DNA from: Tissierella sp.
GTDB lineage: Bacteria > Bacillota > Clostridia > Tissierellales > Tissierellaceae
Direction: 5' to 3'
Assembly (NCBI RefSeq): GCF_031460495.1
Contig: NZ_JAVKTS010000004.1
Coordinates: 124,001 to 188,000, forward strand
DNA: 64,000 bases
Below the pieces are notes generated by a model that did not search any database, was not told the DNA's origin, and saw nothing but the letters and a program-made list of their open reading frames with translations. Shown piece by piece: positions 35,503 to 43,706 of this stretch. The position numbers and the translations under genes were made by a program. The stretch's first letter is position 1, and every line of letters begins with the position of its first letter.

Positions 35503-36792
35503 TTGGATATTAAAATATACGAAAACGAGAAAATAAGAGAAAAACTATATTATAAAGAGATGGAGTCGGGATTAAAAGTCTATTTTGTACCTAAGCAAGG
35601 TTATACTAAACAATATGCAATATTTGCTACTGACTATGGTTCCATTGATAATGTTTTTATTCCAATCGGTGAGAAAGATTCCATAGAAGTTCCAGAAGGT
35701 ATTGCACATTTTTTAGAGCATAAACTTTTTGAAGAACCTGAGCAAAATATTTTTGATAAATTCTCTAAATTTGGTGGAAATGTAAATGCCTATACCAATT
35801 TTAATCAAACTGCCTATTTGTTTTCATCTACAGAGAATTTCTATGAGAATCTTCAATTACTAGTGGAGTTTGTACAGCATCCATTTTTTACTGATGAAAA
35901 TGTTGAGAAAGAGAAGGGAATTATTACCCAAGAAATAAATATGTATAGAGATAATCCAAATTGGAAAGTGTTTTTTAATTGTTTAAAAGCCATGTATAAT
36001 GAGCACCCTGTTAGAATAGATATTGCTGGTACAGTAGACAGTATCCAAAAAATCAACAAAGATTTGCTTTACAAATGTTATAATACTTTCTATAATCCAT
36101 CAAATATGGTTCTATTTGTTGTTGGAGACCTTTTATTTGATGAAATAATCAAAGTAGTAGATAAATCTGAGAGAAAAGACTACAAAGAAGCTGAAGAAAT
36201 TACTAGAATTTTTCCAGCAGAGCCAACAGAAGTAAAAGAAAAACTTATTGAAGAAAACATGATGGTATCTATTCCCTTATTTTACATGGGTTTTAAAGAT
36301 AGTGATTGTAATTTAATAGGAGAAGAACAAGTTAAGAAGGATTTTGTAAGCAATCTAATACTGGATATGCTTTTTGGATCTAGCTCAGTATTTTATAATG
36401 ATCTTTATGAGGAAGGTTTAATCGATAGTAGCTTTGGTTCGTATTTTACTGGTAAGAAATCCTATGGTCATTCCTTAGTTGTAGGGGAATCCAAAGATCC
36501 TAAAGAAGTATATAATAGAATAATTTCTCTAATAGATAAGCCAACAGAATCAATTTTATTAGAAAAAGATTTTAATCGAATTAAATCAAAAGGTATTGGA
36601 GAAGTGTTAATGGGCTTTAATTCTATTGAATTTATAGCAAACAACTTTATTGATTTATACTTTGATGATTTTCTTTTAATAGACTATTTAGACCTTTTGG
36701 AGTCCATTGAATATAAAGATATAATTGAAAGATTTAAATCCCATTTTACTAAGGATAATGTAGTTCTTTCTATAATTAATCCATTATCATAA
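35503..36792 (+). CDS. M16-family zinc peptidase, catalytic subunit (YmfH type)
   Basis: 429 residues. The inverted zinc motif H69-F-L-E72-H73 lies in GIAHFLEHKLFE, and a third ligand glutamate lies in KEKGIITQEINMY about 76 residues later. FGGNVNAYTNFNQTAY follows as in other M16 enzymes. With the preceding gene it should form an M16B heterodimer that degrades peptides. TTG start directly after the upstream stop, ribosome site AAAGGAGAT. Confidence 0.92.
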   Translation: MDIKIYENEKIREKLYYKEMESGLKVYFVPKQGYTKQYAIFATDYGSIDNVFIPIGEKDSIEVPEGIAHFLEHKLFEEPEQNIFDKFSKFGGNVNAYTNFNQTAYLFSSTENFYENLQLLVEFVQHPFFTDENVEKEKGIITQEINMYRDNPNWKVFFNCLKAMYNEHPVRIDIAGTVDSIQKINKDLLYKCYNTFYNPSNMVLFVVGDLLFDEIIKVVDKSERKDYKEAEEITRIFPAEPTEVKEKLIEENMMVSIPLFYMGFKDSDCNLIGEEQVKKDFVSNLILDMLFGSSSVFYNDLYEEGLIDSSFGSYFTGKKSYGHSLVVGESKDPKEVYNRIISLIDKPTESILLEKDFNRIKSKGIGEVLMGFNSIEFIANNFIDLYFDDFLLIDYLDLLESIEYKDIIERFKSHFTKDNVVLSIINPLS

Positions 36793-36855
36793 TAGGAAAT
36801 TACTTATATTTATGGTATACTAATCCAATGAAGAATGCAGAAAGGTGGTTGTATT

Positions 36856-37593
36856 ATGGATCGAGTAGCATTTAGTATATTTGGTTTAGATGTTATGTGG
36901 TATGGACTATTAATAGCTACAGGTGTGCTAATAGGTGTACTTATAGCAATAAAACAAGCAAAGAGAATAGGGCTTGATGAAGAGACCTTAATAGATTTTT
37001 TAATTTGGGTGATTCCACTAAGCTTAGTAGGTGCAAGAGTATATTATGTAATATTTGAATGGGATGTATATAGACACAATCCGATTGATGCATTAAATAT
37101 TAGAAATGGTGGCTTAGCAATCCATGGTGCAATAATTACAGCTATTATTGTGGCAGTGATTTTTACTAAAATAAAGAAAATAGATTTTTGGATGATTGCA
37201 GATGTATGTGCACCTAGTTTAATATTAGGTCAATCTATTGGTAGATGGGGAAACTTTACTAACCAAGAGGCACATGGAGGGCCAACTAATTTACCTTGGG
37301 GTATTATGATAGATGGAGTAAAGGTCCATCCAACATTTCTCTATGAATCAATTTGGAACTTTTTAGTGTTCTTATTCCTTTTATGGTATGGAAGAAATAA
37401 GCAAAAAGTTAGAGGAGAATTATTTCTATTATATTTAATACTATATTCATTTATTAGATTCTTTATAGAAGGGCTTAGGACGGATAGTTTGATGCTTGGA
37501 TCCATTAGAGTAGCTCAAATAGTAAGTGTTATAGGAATTCTGATTCCAGCAATCATCATTTATGTGAGAAGAAAAGAAAAGATTGATATCTAG
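36856..37593 (+). CDS. lgt: prolipoprotein diacylglyceryl transferase
   Basis: 245 residues from ATG 36856 (AAAGGTGG upstream). About seven helices; the Lgt signature IGRWGNFTNQEAHGG is near residue 133, with HGAI earlier and HPTFLYES after. It transfers diacylglycerol from phosphatidylglycerol to the lipobox cysteine of lipoproteins such as the one encoded 2.7 kb upstream. An IS element begins about 20 bases past the stop. Confidence 0.95.
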   Translation: MDRVAFSIFGLDVMWYGLLIATGVLIGVLIAIKQAKRIGLDEETLIDFLIWVIPLSLVGARVYYVIFEWDVYRHNPIDALNIRNGGLAIHGAIITAIIVAVIFTKIKKIDFWMIADVCAPSLILGQSIGRWGNFTNQEAHGGPTNLPWGIMIDGVKVHPTFLYESIWNFLVFLFLLWYGRNKQKVRGELFLLYLILYSFIRFFIEGLRTDSLMLGSIRVAQIVSVIGILIPAIIIYVRRKEKIDI

Positions 37594-37598
37594 AGATA

Positions 37599-37622
37599 AA
37601 TAAAATAAAAGCTGTTGACAAA
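37599..37622 (+). repeat. left arm of 24-bp inverted repeat at the IS end
   Basis: Positions 37599-37622 are the exact reverse complement of 39344-39367. The inner ten bases TGTTGACAAA are the expected IS3-type tip (TG...CA). The outer 14 bases, ending AAAAGC, may be target sequence. Confidence 0.85.
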
Positions 37623-37681
37623 GGGAATTGAACTGCCCCCTGTCAAGTTGACAGGTAAAAAAATAGAAATATTTATTTTTG

Positions 37682-37709
37682 TTCCCACTAGTAATATTAT
37701 TAGTGGGAA
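37682..37709. terminator. hairpin at the IS left end
   Basis: TTCCCACTA (37682-37690) pairs with TAGTGGGAA (37701-37709), followed by TTTTT on the plus strand. It could stop transcription entering the transposase genes in antisense from lgt. Confidence 0.7.
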
Positions 37710-37712
37710 TTT

Positions 37713-38579
37713 TTATGCCGCCATCAAATAGCACTCTAGTGGCGTCATTCCTTTTAGTACCTTCTGTGGTCGTTCTTCGTTGTAAAAATAAATATATTCT
37801 TCAATATCATCTACTAATTCTTCTCTTGTTTGATAAGGTTTCTGATTCTTCTTTAAATGATATCTTTCTGATTTAATCTTTCCCCAAATAGACTCCATTG
37901 GTCCATTGTCTATACATTTTCCGACTCTACTCATGCTTTGTTTTATTTCCCTTGACTCTAATATCTTCCTAAATCCAAATGATGTGTATTGGAACCCTCT
38001 GTCACTATGGATAAGAGGTTTTGCATTAAGATTCTTCTTTAAGGCATTTTTAAAATTTTCAAATACTAATTTATTATTGTTTGATATTCCAAAATTCCAG
38101 TCTACTATCCTGTTACTATGAAGGTCAAGAATGGCGCTTAAATACACTTTCCCTTCAAGAGTATGAAATTCTGTAACATCGGTTAACCATTTTTCATTTG
38201 GCCTATTGCTTGAGAATTCTCTATTTAGGATGTTTTCAGCAATATGCTCAGCCTTAACTTTCGTGTATACCTTTTTCTTGATTCTAGTGACTGATTTAAT
38301 CCCCATAATTTTCATTAATCTGTAGATGCGTTTGTAATTATATTTTGTTTTGCACTTTCTGTTTATGGCAAGTGTCATCTGTCTGTAGCCATAGATTCCA
38401 TCTACTTCTTCATAGATTTCTGCAATTTGAGAAGTAATTTTTTCAAATTCCTCTTCCTTTTGACTATGATCTCTTTTCAAGTATTGGTAGTGGGCTTGTC
38501 TTGATATATCTGCTATTTTACACAAAGATGAGATAGAGTGACCCTCTTCGTGTAATTCATAAATAGCCTGGTGGAGCAT
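37713..38579 (-). CDS. IS150-group transposase OrfB (DDE domain)
   Basis: 288 residues. An HTH_21-like N-terminal part (HSISSLCKIADISRQAHYQYLKRD) is followed by the rve integrase core: first Asp in WLTDVTEFHT, second in LIHSDRGFQYTS, and the Glu about 35 residues later in DNGPMESIWGKIK. The C-terminus FYNEERPQKVLKGMTPLECY is typical of IS3 elements. It is probably made mainly as an OrfAB fusion by frameshifting, as its frame is open back to the slippery site. Confidence 0.95.
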   Translation of the reverse strand: MLHQAIYELHEEGHSISSLCKIADISRQAHYQYLKRDHSQKEEEFEKITSQIAEIYEEVDGIYGYRQMTLAINRKCKTKYNYKRIYRLMKIMGIKSVTRIKKKVYTKVKAEHIAENILNREFSSNRPNEKWLTDVTEFHTLEGKVYLSAILDLHSNRIVDWNFGISNNNKLVFENFKNALKKNLNAKPLIHSDRGFQYTSFGFRKILESREIKQSMSRVGKCIDNGPMESIWGKIKSERYHLKKNQKPYQTREELVDDIEEYIYFYNEERPQKVLKGMTPLECYLMAA

Positions 38580-38596
38580 GAAGGCAGGAACTAGGC

Positions 38597-39274
38597 CTAG
38601 TGATATCTCTTCTCTAGTTCCTCTAATTTTTTTAAGAATTTGTTCTCCAGTTCTAAGTTTTCATTTGCTTTTCTAAGTTTTCGATTCTCTATTTTTAATT
38701 TGTCTAATTCTGTTAACTGTGGTTCTTCTTTAGCCTTACCTCTAAGATCTAGAAGTGCTTTTTCCCCACCTTTTTCATGCTTTTTAATCCATGTGTATAC
38801 TTGCTGGTAACTTACACCATACAATTCAGCGGTTTGCTTGTAATTTAAGCTATTATCTATACAGTAGTTAACAATTTCTATTCTTTCTTCATATGCTGTT
38901 TTGCGTCCCTTAGTCATTTTAGAAGTACCTCCTGGTGTGGATTTTAATCCTTTACCATTATTATACCTCTTAATCCAATCTTGAAGCCGACCGTGGGTAC
39001 TAATTCCATATTTTATGCAAATTTCCATTTGAGAGCCTTCACCATTTAAATATGCTTCTACCGCTTGGGATTTTAATTCCTCTGAATATCTTTTCCAGGT
39101 TTTAGAATGATTTAGCTCATCTATTCCACCAGAGTCATACTTTAGTCCCCAAACTCTGATGGTTTCTGCGCTAATGCCATATTTAGTTGCAATCTTTGAA
39201 GTAGAAGCTTCTATTTTTAATTCTTCTAATATTGCTAGCTTTTGCTCTCCTGTAAACTTTATTCTTTTTGACAT
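38597..39274 (-). CDS. IS150-group transposase OrfA (DNA-binding)
   Basis: 225 residues with three helix-turn-helix-like units (KLAILEELKIEASTSKIATKYGIS; QAVEAYLNGEGSQMEICIKYGIS; IVNYCIDNSLNYKQTAELYGVS) and a C-terminal leucine-zipper coiled coil (KLKIENRKLRKANENLELENK). It binds the terminal repeats. An A7 run (plus-strand 38627-38633) sits in frame as A-AAA-AAA near the end, the standard -1 slippage signal leading into OrfB. Confidence 0.93.
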   Translation of the reverse strand: MSKRIKFTGEQKLAILEELKIEASTSKIATKYGISAETIRVWGLKYDSGGIDELNHSKTWKRYSEELKSQAVEAYLNGEGSQMEICIKYGISTHGRLQDWIKRYNNGKGLKSTPGGTSKMTKGRKTAYEERIEIVNYCIDNSLNYKQTAELYGVSYQQVYTWIKKHEKGGEKALLDLRGKAKEEPQLTELDKLKIENRKLRKANENLELENKFLKKLEELEKRYH

Positions 39275-39343
39275 AAAAATACTCCCCCTACATTAACAGT
39301 TTTTATTATTTCAACTGTCAACATTAAGGGGAGCATATCAAAT

Positions 39344-39367
39344 TTTGTCAACAGCTTTTATTTTATT
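39344..39367 (-). repeat. right arm of 24-bp inverted repeat at the IS end
   Basis: Exact reverse complement of 37599-37622. TTTGTCAACA ends the element at 39353; GCTTTTATTTTATT follows outside. Confidence 0.85.
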
Positions 39368-39510
39368 ATTAAAATTTTGTCTGAATTTGTTTGATTTATC
39401 GTGCTAAAGTAGAAAAACGAAGAAAAATAGGGTTAAAGTCCTAAAGATATCCCTAAATAAAAATAAAAAAGGGTAGATTAGTTTTTCTATTTAGTGTAAA
39501 ATAGTATTAT

Positions 39511-39540
39511 AGTGGTAGAAAGTGGTGGAAAGTGGTACAA
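39511..39540 (+). promoter_or_regulatory. three MraZ-type binding repeats
   Basis: Three direct copies of AGTGGTnnAA with exact 10-base spacing (39511, 39521, 39531), two of them reading AAAGTGGT. MraZ represses its own dcw operon through GTG-containing direct repeats with helical spacing. A possible -10 (TATTAT, 39505-39510) lies immediately before them. Confidence 0.7.
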
Positions 39541-39565
39541 AACAAATATAAAGTGAGTGATTAGT

Positions 39566-39997
39566 ATGTTTATTGGAGAATACCAACATACTTTAGATGA
39601 CAAAGGAAGAGTGATAATGCCTTCTAAATTCAGGGATGAATTAGGAGAGGTATTTGTTATGACCAAGGGTCTTGATAACTGTCTTTTTGTGTACCCTAAA
39701 TCAGAATGGATTATTTTAGAAGAAAAACTTAAAACCTTACCACTTACCAATCGTGATGCAAGGGCATTTGTTAGATTCTTTTTCGCTGGAGCTAGTGAAT
39801 GTACCTTGGACAAGCAGGGAAGAGTCTTAATTCCTCCAAACCTTAGAGAACATTCCAAATTAGATAAAGATGCAGTTGTCATAGGTGTATCAACTAGAAT
39901 GGAAATTTGGAGTAAAGAAGAATGGACCTCTTACAATGAGGATGATAATTTGTCCTATGATAGCATTGCTGAAAAAATGGCAGCATTAGGGATATAG
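39566..39997 (+). CDS. mraZ: transcriptional regulator MraZ
   Basis: 143 residues from ATG 39566, giving the canonical start [19 protein letters not shown]. Two SpoVT-AbrB-like repeats, each with a DxxGR element (DDKGRV and DKQGRVLIP). It forms rings that bind direct repeats upstream of itself, which are present here. First gene of the dcw cluster; rsmH follows 15 bases later. Confidence 0.96.
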   Translation: MFIGEYQHTLDDKGRVIMPSKFRDELGEVFVMTKGLDNCLFVYPKSEWIILEEKLKTLPLTNRDARAFVRFFFAGASECTLDKQGRVLIPPNLREHSKLDKDAVVIGVSTRMEIWSKEEWTSYNEDDNLSYDSIAEKMAALGI

Positions 39998-40012
39998 ATT
40001 GGGGGTTAGTTT

Positions 40013-40972
40013 ATGAATTTTGAACATATATCGGTTTTGCTGAATGAAGTACTAGAAGGATTGAATATAAAAGAAGATGGAATATATGTAGATGGCACTT
40101 TAGGTGGTGCTGGACATTCATCACAGATAGTAAAAGGGCTTACAACAGGAAAATTAATTGGTATAGACCAAGATCAAAATGCCCTAAACAAATCTTCAGA
40201 AGTATTGAAGGATTATAGTGACCGAGTAATCCTAGTACACAATAATTATGAAAACATAGATAAAGTTTTAGAAAGCTTGCAGATAGAGAAGGTAGATGGA
40301 ATACTACTTGACTTAGGAGTTTCATCTCATCAGCTCGATGAAGAGACTAGAGGCTTTTCACATAATAAAGATGCACCACTTGACATGAGAATGGATGAAA
40401 GTAATCCTTTTACAGCATGGGATGTAGTAAATAAGTATTCAGAAAGAGAATTAGAAAAGATAATTTGGGAGTATGGCGAGGATAGATGGGCTAGGAGAAT
40501 AGCAAAGTTTATAATTGAAGAACGCAAAGAGAAACCCATTGACACAACTTTTCAACTTGTTACAGCCATTAAAAAAGCAATACCAAAGGAAGTTAGAAAA
40601 GATGGACATCATCCAGCCAAAAAAACATTTCAAGCAATTAGAATAGAAGTAAACAGGGAACTTGATGTATTAACTAAATCGATTCCTAGTATGGTAAATC
40701 TTTTAAATCCAGGAGGAAGACTTGTAATCATTACATTTCATTCTCTAGAAGATAGGATTGTAAAAGAAGCTTTTAGAGAACTGTACAAAGATTGTATTTG
40801 TCCACCACATTTACCACAATGTGTGTGTGATAAGTATAGAGAAATAGAAATTATAACTAGAAAGCCAATTTTACCAAGCAATGTTGAGATAGAAACTAAT
40901 CCTAGGTCTAGATCCGCAAAGCTTAGGATAGCAGAAAAACTTAATGTTCTAAATACAAAAGGGGGAGAATAA
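40013..40972 (+). CDS. rsmH: 16S rRNA m4C1402 methyltransferase
   Basis: 319 residues. SAM-binding [15 protein letters not shown] near residue 24, [14 protein letters not shown] near 101, [16 protein letters not shown], and [18 protein letters not shown] near 240. It N4-methylates C1402 of 16S rRNA. Second in the dcw cluster, standard place after mraZ. Confidence 0.97.
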   Translation: MNFEHISVLLNEVLEGLNIKEDGIYVDGTLGGAGHSSQIVKGLTTGKLIGIDQDQNALNKSSEVLKDYSDRVILVHNNYENIDKVLESLQIEKVDGILLDLGVSSHQLDEETRGFSHNKDAPLDMRMDESNPFTAWDVVNKYSERELEKIIWEYGEDRWARRIAKFIIEERKEKPIDTTFQLVTAIKKAIPKEVRKDGHHPAKKTFQAIRIEVNRELDVLTKSIPSMVNLLNPGGRLVIITFHSLEDRIVKEAFRELYKDCICPPHLPQCVCDKYREIEIITRKPILPSNVEIETNPRSRSAKLRIAEKLNVLNTKGGE

Positions 40973-40973
40973 A

Positions 40974-41441
40974 TTGTTAGTAGCTAGATCTGAACTAAGT
41001 TATTATCCTACGGAAACCTTAGAAATAAAAGAAAAACCAATAAGAGAAATTAAAAAATCTAATAATAAGCAGAAAAATAAGAAGAAGAGCTGCGTACCTA
41101 AGCTAGTGTATCTTACATTTCCATTAATCATCTTAGGTATATCCTTATCCGTTTTATTTGGTTATGCTAAAATCACTGCTGTGAGACTTGATATAACTAA
41201 GCTTGAAAGTAAAAAGGTTGAGCTTGAGAAAACTAGACAGGATTTAATTGCAGATCTAGAGGGAGTAAAATCTTCTGTAAAAATTACAGAAGATGCCATT
41301 TTGAAGTTAGGAATGGATTATCCAACGGAAGGACAGATAGTATATATTTCTGTTAAGGAAAATCCAGTAGATCAAATTCAAAAAGCTAGTATTGGAAAAA
41401 ATATAATTAAGATATTTAGTATGGTTACAAACTTGTTTTAG
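40974..41441 (+). CDS. ftsL: FtsL-like division protein
   Basis: 155 residues from TTG 40974 behind GGGGGAG. A basic cytoplasmic stretch (KKSNNKQKNKKKS) leads to one membrane helix (about 43-64) and an outer coiled coil (ITKLESKKVELEKTRQDL). Sequence is poorly conserved, as in the FtsL family, and the call rests on architecture and on its place between rsmH and the FtsI/SpoVD gene. It begins one base after rsmH ends. Confidence 0.8.
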   Translation: MLVARSELSYYPTETLEIKEKPIREIKKSNNKQKNKKKSCVPKLVYLTFPLIILGISLSVLFGYAKITAVRLDITKLESKKVELEKTRQDLIADLEGVKSSVKITEDAILKLGMDYPTEGQIVYISVKENPVDQIQKASIGKNIIKIFSMVTNLF

Positions 41442-41453
41442 GAGGTATTAGTT

Positions 41454-43616
41454 TTGGCGAAACCCAGTTATTCATCTAAAAAAAGATTATTAGTAGCTTT
41501 AGGAATTATTGTTGTGGTATTTATTGCATTAATTGGGAGATTAGCTTATTTACAAGTAGTTACAGGTGAAGAACTGAAAAAAGGTGCCTTAGAACAATGG
41601 ACAAAAGGAATTACAATAAAATCTAAAAGAGGCATAATTTATGATAGAAACGGTAAGAAATTAGCTGTAAGCGTTAGTGCATCTACAGTGTGGGTAAGCC
41701 CTGCAGATGTAAAAGATGCAAGAAATACAGCAAAAGAAGTTGCAAGGGTACTGGATTTAGACGAAGAAGCTGTTTATGCAAAGCTTACTAAAAAAATCGG
41801 GTATGAGAAGATAAAACAATGGGTAACAAAGGAAGAAGCTACTGAACTAAGGAGGCTTAAACTTAAAGGGATTGATATTGTAGATGATAACAGAAGATAC
41901 TATCCATATGGAAATTTTGCATCTTTTGTTTTAGGTTTTACTAATACTGACAATAATGGTTTATATGGTATAGAGCAAACATATGATAAAAAACTAACTG
42001 GCACACCAGGGAAATGGATTAAAACAACAGATGCAGCTAGTAGGCAATTACCTTTTGATGGAGAAAAAATATATGAAGCATCTGATGGATTATCTCTTGT
42101 TTTAACTATAGATGAAATAATACAACATTTTGCAGAAAAAGCTGCAGAGGAGGCAATGATAGTAAATCAAGCTAAGACAGTTTCTATTATTATGATGAAT
42201 CCCAAAACAGGAGATATTTTGGCTATGGCTAACAAAGGGGACTATGATCCAAATGAGCCGAGGATACCATTAGATGATAAGACTAAAGAAGAGTGGGCTG
42301 CCTTACCACAGGAAGAGCTTCAGAAGCGTTGGTATGATATGTGGAGAAACTATGCAATCAATGATGCATACGAACCAGGTTCTACATTTAAAATAATAAC
42401 TGCAGCAGCTGCTATTGAAGAAAATGTTGTGCAACCGGATACACATTTTTATTGTAATGGATTTATTAAAGATATTAAAGGTGTAACACTGAAATGTTCC
42501 AGCTGGTATAATCCCCATGGAGATCAAACTTTTTTAGAAGGTATGAATAATTCGTGTAATATTGTCTTTGTAAATACTGGTAGAAAACTAGGAAAAGAAA
42601 ATTTATATAAATACATAAAAGGATTTGGATTTGGAGAAAACACAGGTATAGATTTAAATGGTGAACAAGGTGGGATTATCCCACAAAGCGTAGATGTAAT
42701 TAAGGAAGTTGGTCTAGCTACTATGTCCTATGGCCATGGAATCGCAGTTACACCATTGCAATTAGTTAATGCATTGTCTGCTATTGCAAATGGGGGAAAT
42801 CTTATGGAACCTAGACTTGTAAAGGAATTAATAGATGCTGATGGCAATATAGTAGAAACTTATGAACCAATAGTAAAGAGAAAAGTCATATCTGAAACAA
42901 CTTCAAAAACAATGCTGAATATGTTAGAATCTGTAGTTTCTGAAGGAACTGGGTCAAAGTCTTATATTCCTGGATATAGAGTAGGTGGCAAGACAGGAAC
43001 TGCTCAAAAAGTTATTGATGGTAGATATGTCCAAGGTAAATACATTGCATCCTTTGCAGCCGTTGCACCTGTTGATGATCCTCAAATAGCAATACTAGTC
43101 ATAATAGATGAACCAAGTGCAGGAGCTTACTATGGTGGAACTATAGCAGCACCTGTTGCTAAAACCGTTTTAGAAGAGACATTGAATTATTTGGAAGTAC
43201 CAACAATTTTTACAGAAGAAGAAAAAGAACTAGTTGTTGAAAATGTTATTGTACCTGATGTGAGAAATACTGAAATAGGAGAGGCAGGTAAAGCATTGAC
43301 AGCAATTGGTCTAAAATATACTACAGAGTATGTAGATTTAACTAGTGAATCTAAAGTATTGGATCAATTTCCATTGCCAGGAACGGAAGTTCAAATAGGC
43401 TCTATCATAGATTTATATCTAAATGACAAAGATGAAGAGATGATTATAATGCCATCCCTAATTGGAAAGGATAAGACAGAAGTAATAAGCATCCTAAATG
43501 AACTGAATTTGAATTATGAGCTAAAAGGTGAAGGTAAGGCTATAAGACAGAATCCAACTTTTGGTGAACATATCAATATCAACACAAAAATTGAGGTTGA
43601 ATTTGGTGAGACATAA
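41454..43616 (+). CDS. class B PBP of the FtsI/SpoVD type with two PASTA domains
   Basis: 720 residues from TTG 41454 (AGGAGGT upstream). N-terminal membrane anchor (about 11-32), dimerisation domain with RGIIYDRNGKKLA, transpeptidase domain with S310 in EPGSTFK, SCN in MNNSCNIVF, and K513TG in GGKTGTAQK. Two C-terminal PASTA domains begin at VIVPDVRNTEIGEA and IIMPSLIGKDKTEV. It cross-links septal or spore-cortex peptidoglycan. Only one such gene lies here, so it may serve division, sporulation (SpoVD) or both. Confidence 0.93.
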   Translation: MAKPSYSSKKRLLVALGIIVVVFIALIGRLAYLQVVTGEELKKGALEQWTKGITIKSKRGIIYDRNGKKLAVSVSASTVWVSPADVKDARNTAKEVARVLDLDEEAVYAKLTKKIGYEKIKQWVTKEEATELRRLKLKGIDIVDDNRRYYPYGNFASFVLGFTNTDNNGLYGIEQTYDKKLTGTPGKWIKTTDAASRQLPFDGEKIYEASDGLSLVLTIDEIIQHFAEKAAEEAMIVNQAKTVSIIMMNPKTGDILAMANKGDYDPNEPRIPLDDKTKEEWAALPQEELQKRWYDMWRNYAINDAYEPGSTFKIITAAAAIEENVVQPDTHFYCNGFIKDIKGVTLKCSSWYNPHGDQTFLEGMNNSCNIVFVNTGRKLGKENLYKYIKGFGFGENTGIDLNGEQGGIIPQSVDVIKEVGLATMSYGHGIAVTPLQLVNALSAIANGGNLMEPRLVKELIDADGNIVETYEPIVKRKVISETTSKTMLNMLESVVSEGTGSKSYIPGYRVGGKTGTAQKVIDGRYVQGKYIASFAAVAPVDDPQIAILVIIDEPSAGAYYGGTIAAPVAKTVLEETLNYLEVPTIFTEEEKELVVENVIVPDVRNTEIGEAGKALTAIGLKYTTEYVDLTSESKVLDQFPLPGTEVQIGSIIDLYLNDKDEEMIIMPSLIGKDKTEVISILNELNLNYELKGEGKAIRQNPTFGEHININTKIEVEFGET

Positions 43617-43631
43617 GAGTAATATAGTTAG

Positions 43632-43658
43632 AGGCAACTTAATTAAAGTTGCCTTTTA
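43632..43658 (+). terminator. hairpin between the PBP gene and murE
   Basis: AGGCAACTT (43632-43640) pairs with AAGTTGCCT (43646-43654), then TTT. It may attenuate transcription inside the dcw cluster. Confidence 0.6.
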
Positions 43659-43706
43659 GTTAATTTTTATTAGGATAAAAAGTAAGGATAAAAGGTAGGT
43701 GGAAAT

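Larger units (their letters stand above)
37613..39353 (-). mobile_element. IS3-family (IS150 group) insertion sequence
   Basis: 1741 bases bounded by TGTTGACAAA and TTTGTCAACA. It holds orfA and orfB on the minus strand with a -1 frameshift between them, an intact DDE transposase, a hairpin just inside the left end and subterminal GTTGACAG repeats at both ends (a 17-bp palindrome at 37639-37655). It lies between lgt and mraZ and looks complete and possibly active. No 3-4 bp direct target repeat is seen; the flanks read GC on both sides. Confidence 0.92.

Noticed and set aside
37679-37876. Plus-strand frame across the IS left end
   Set aside because: It is the complement of the transposase C-terminus and a hairpin, with no ribosome site.
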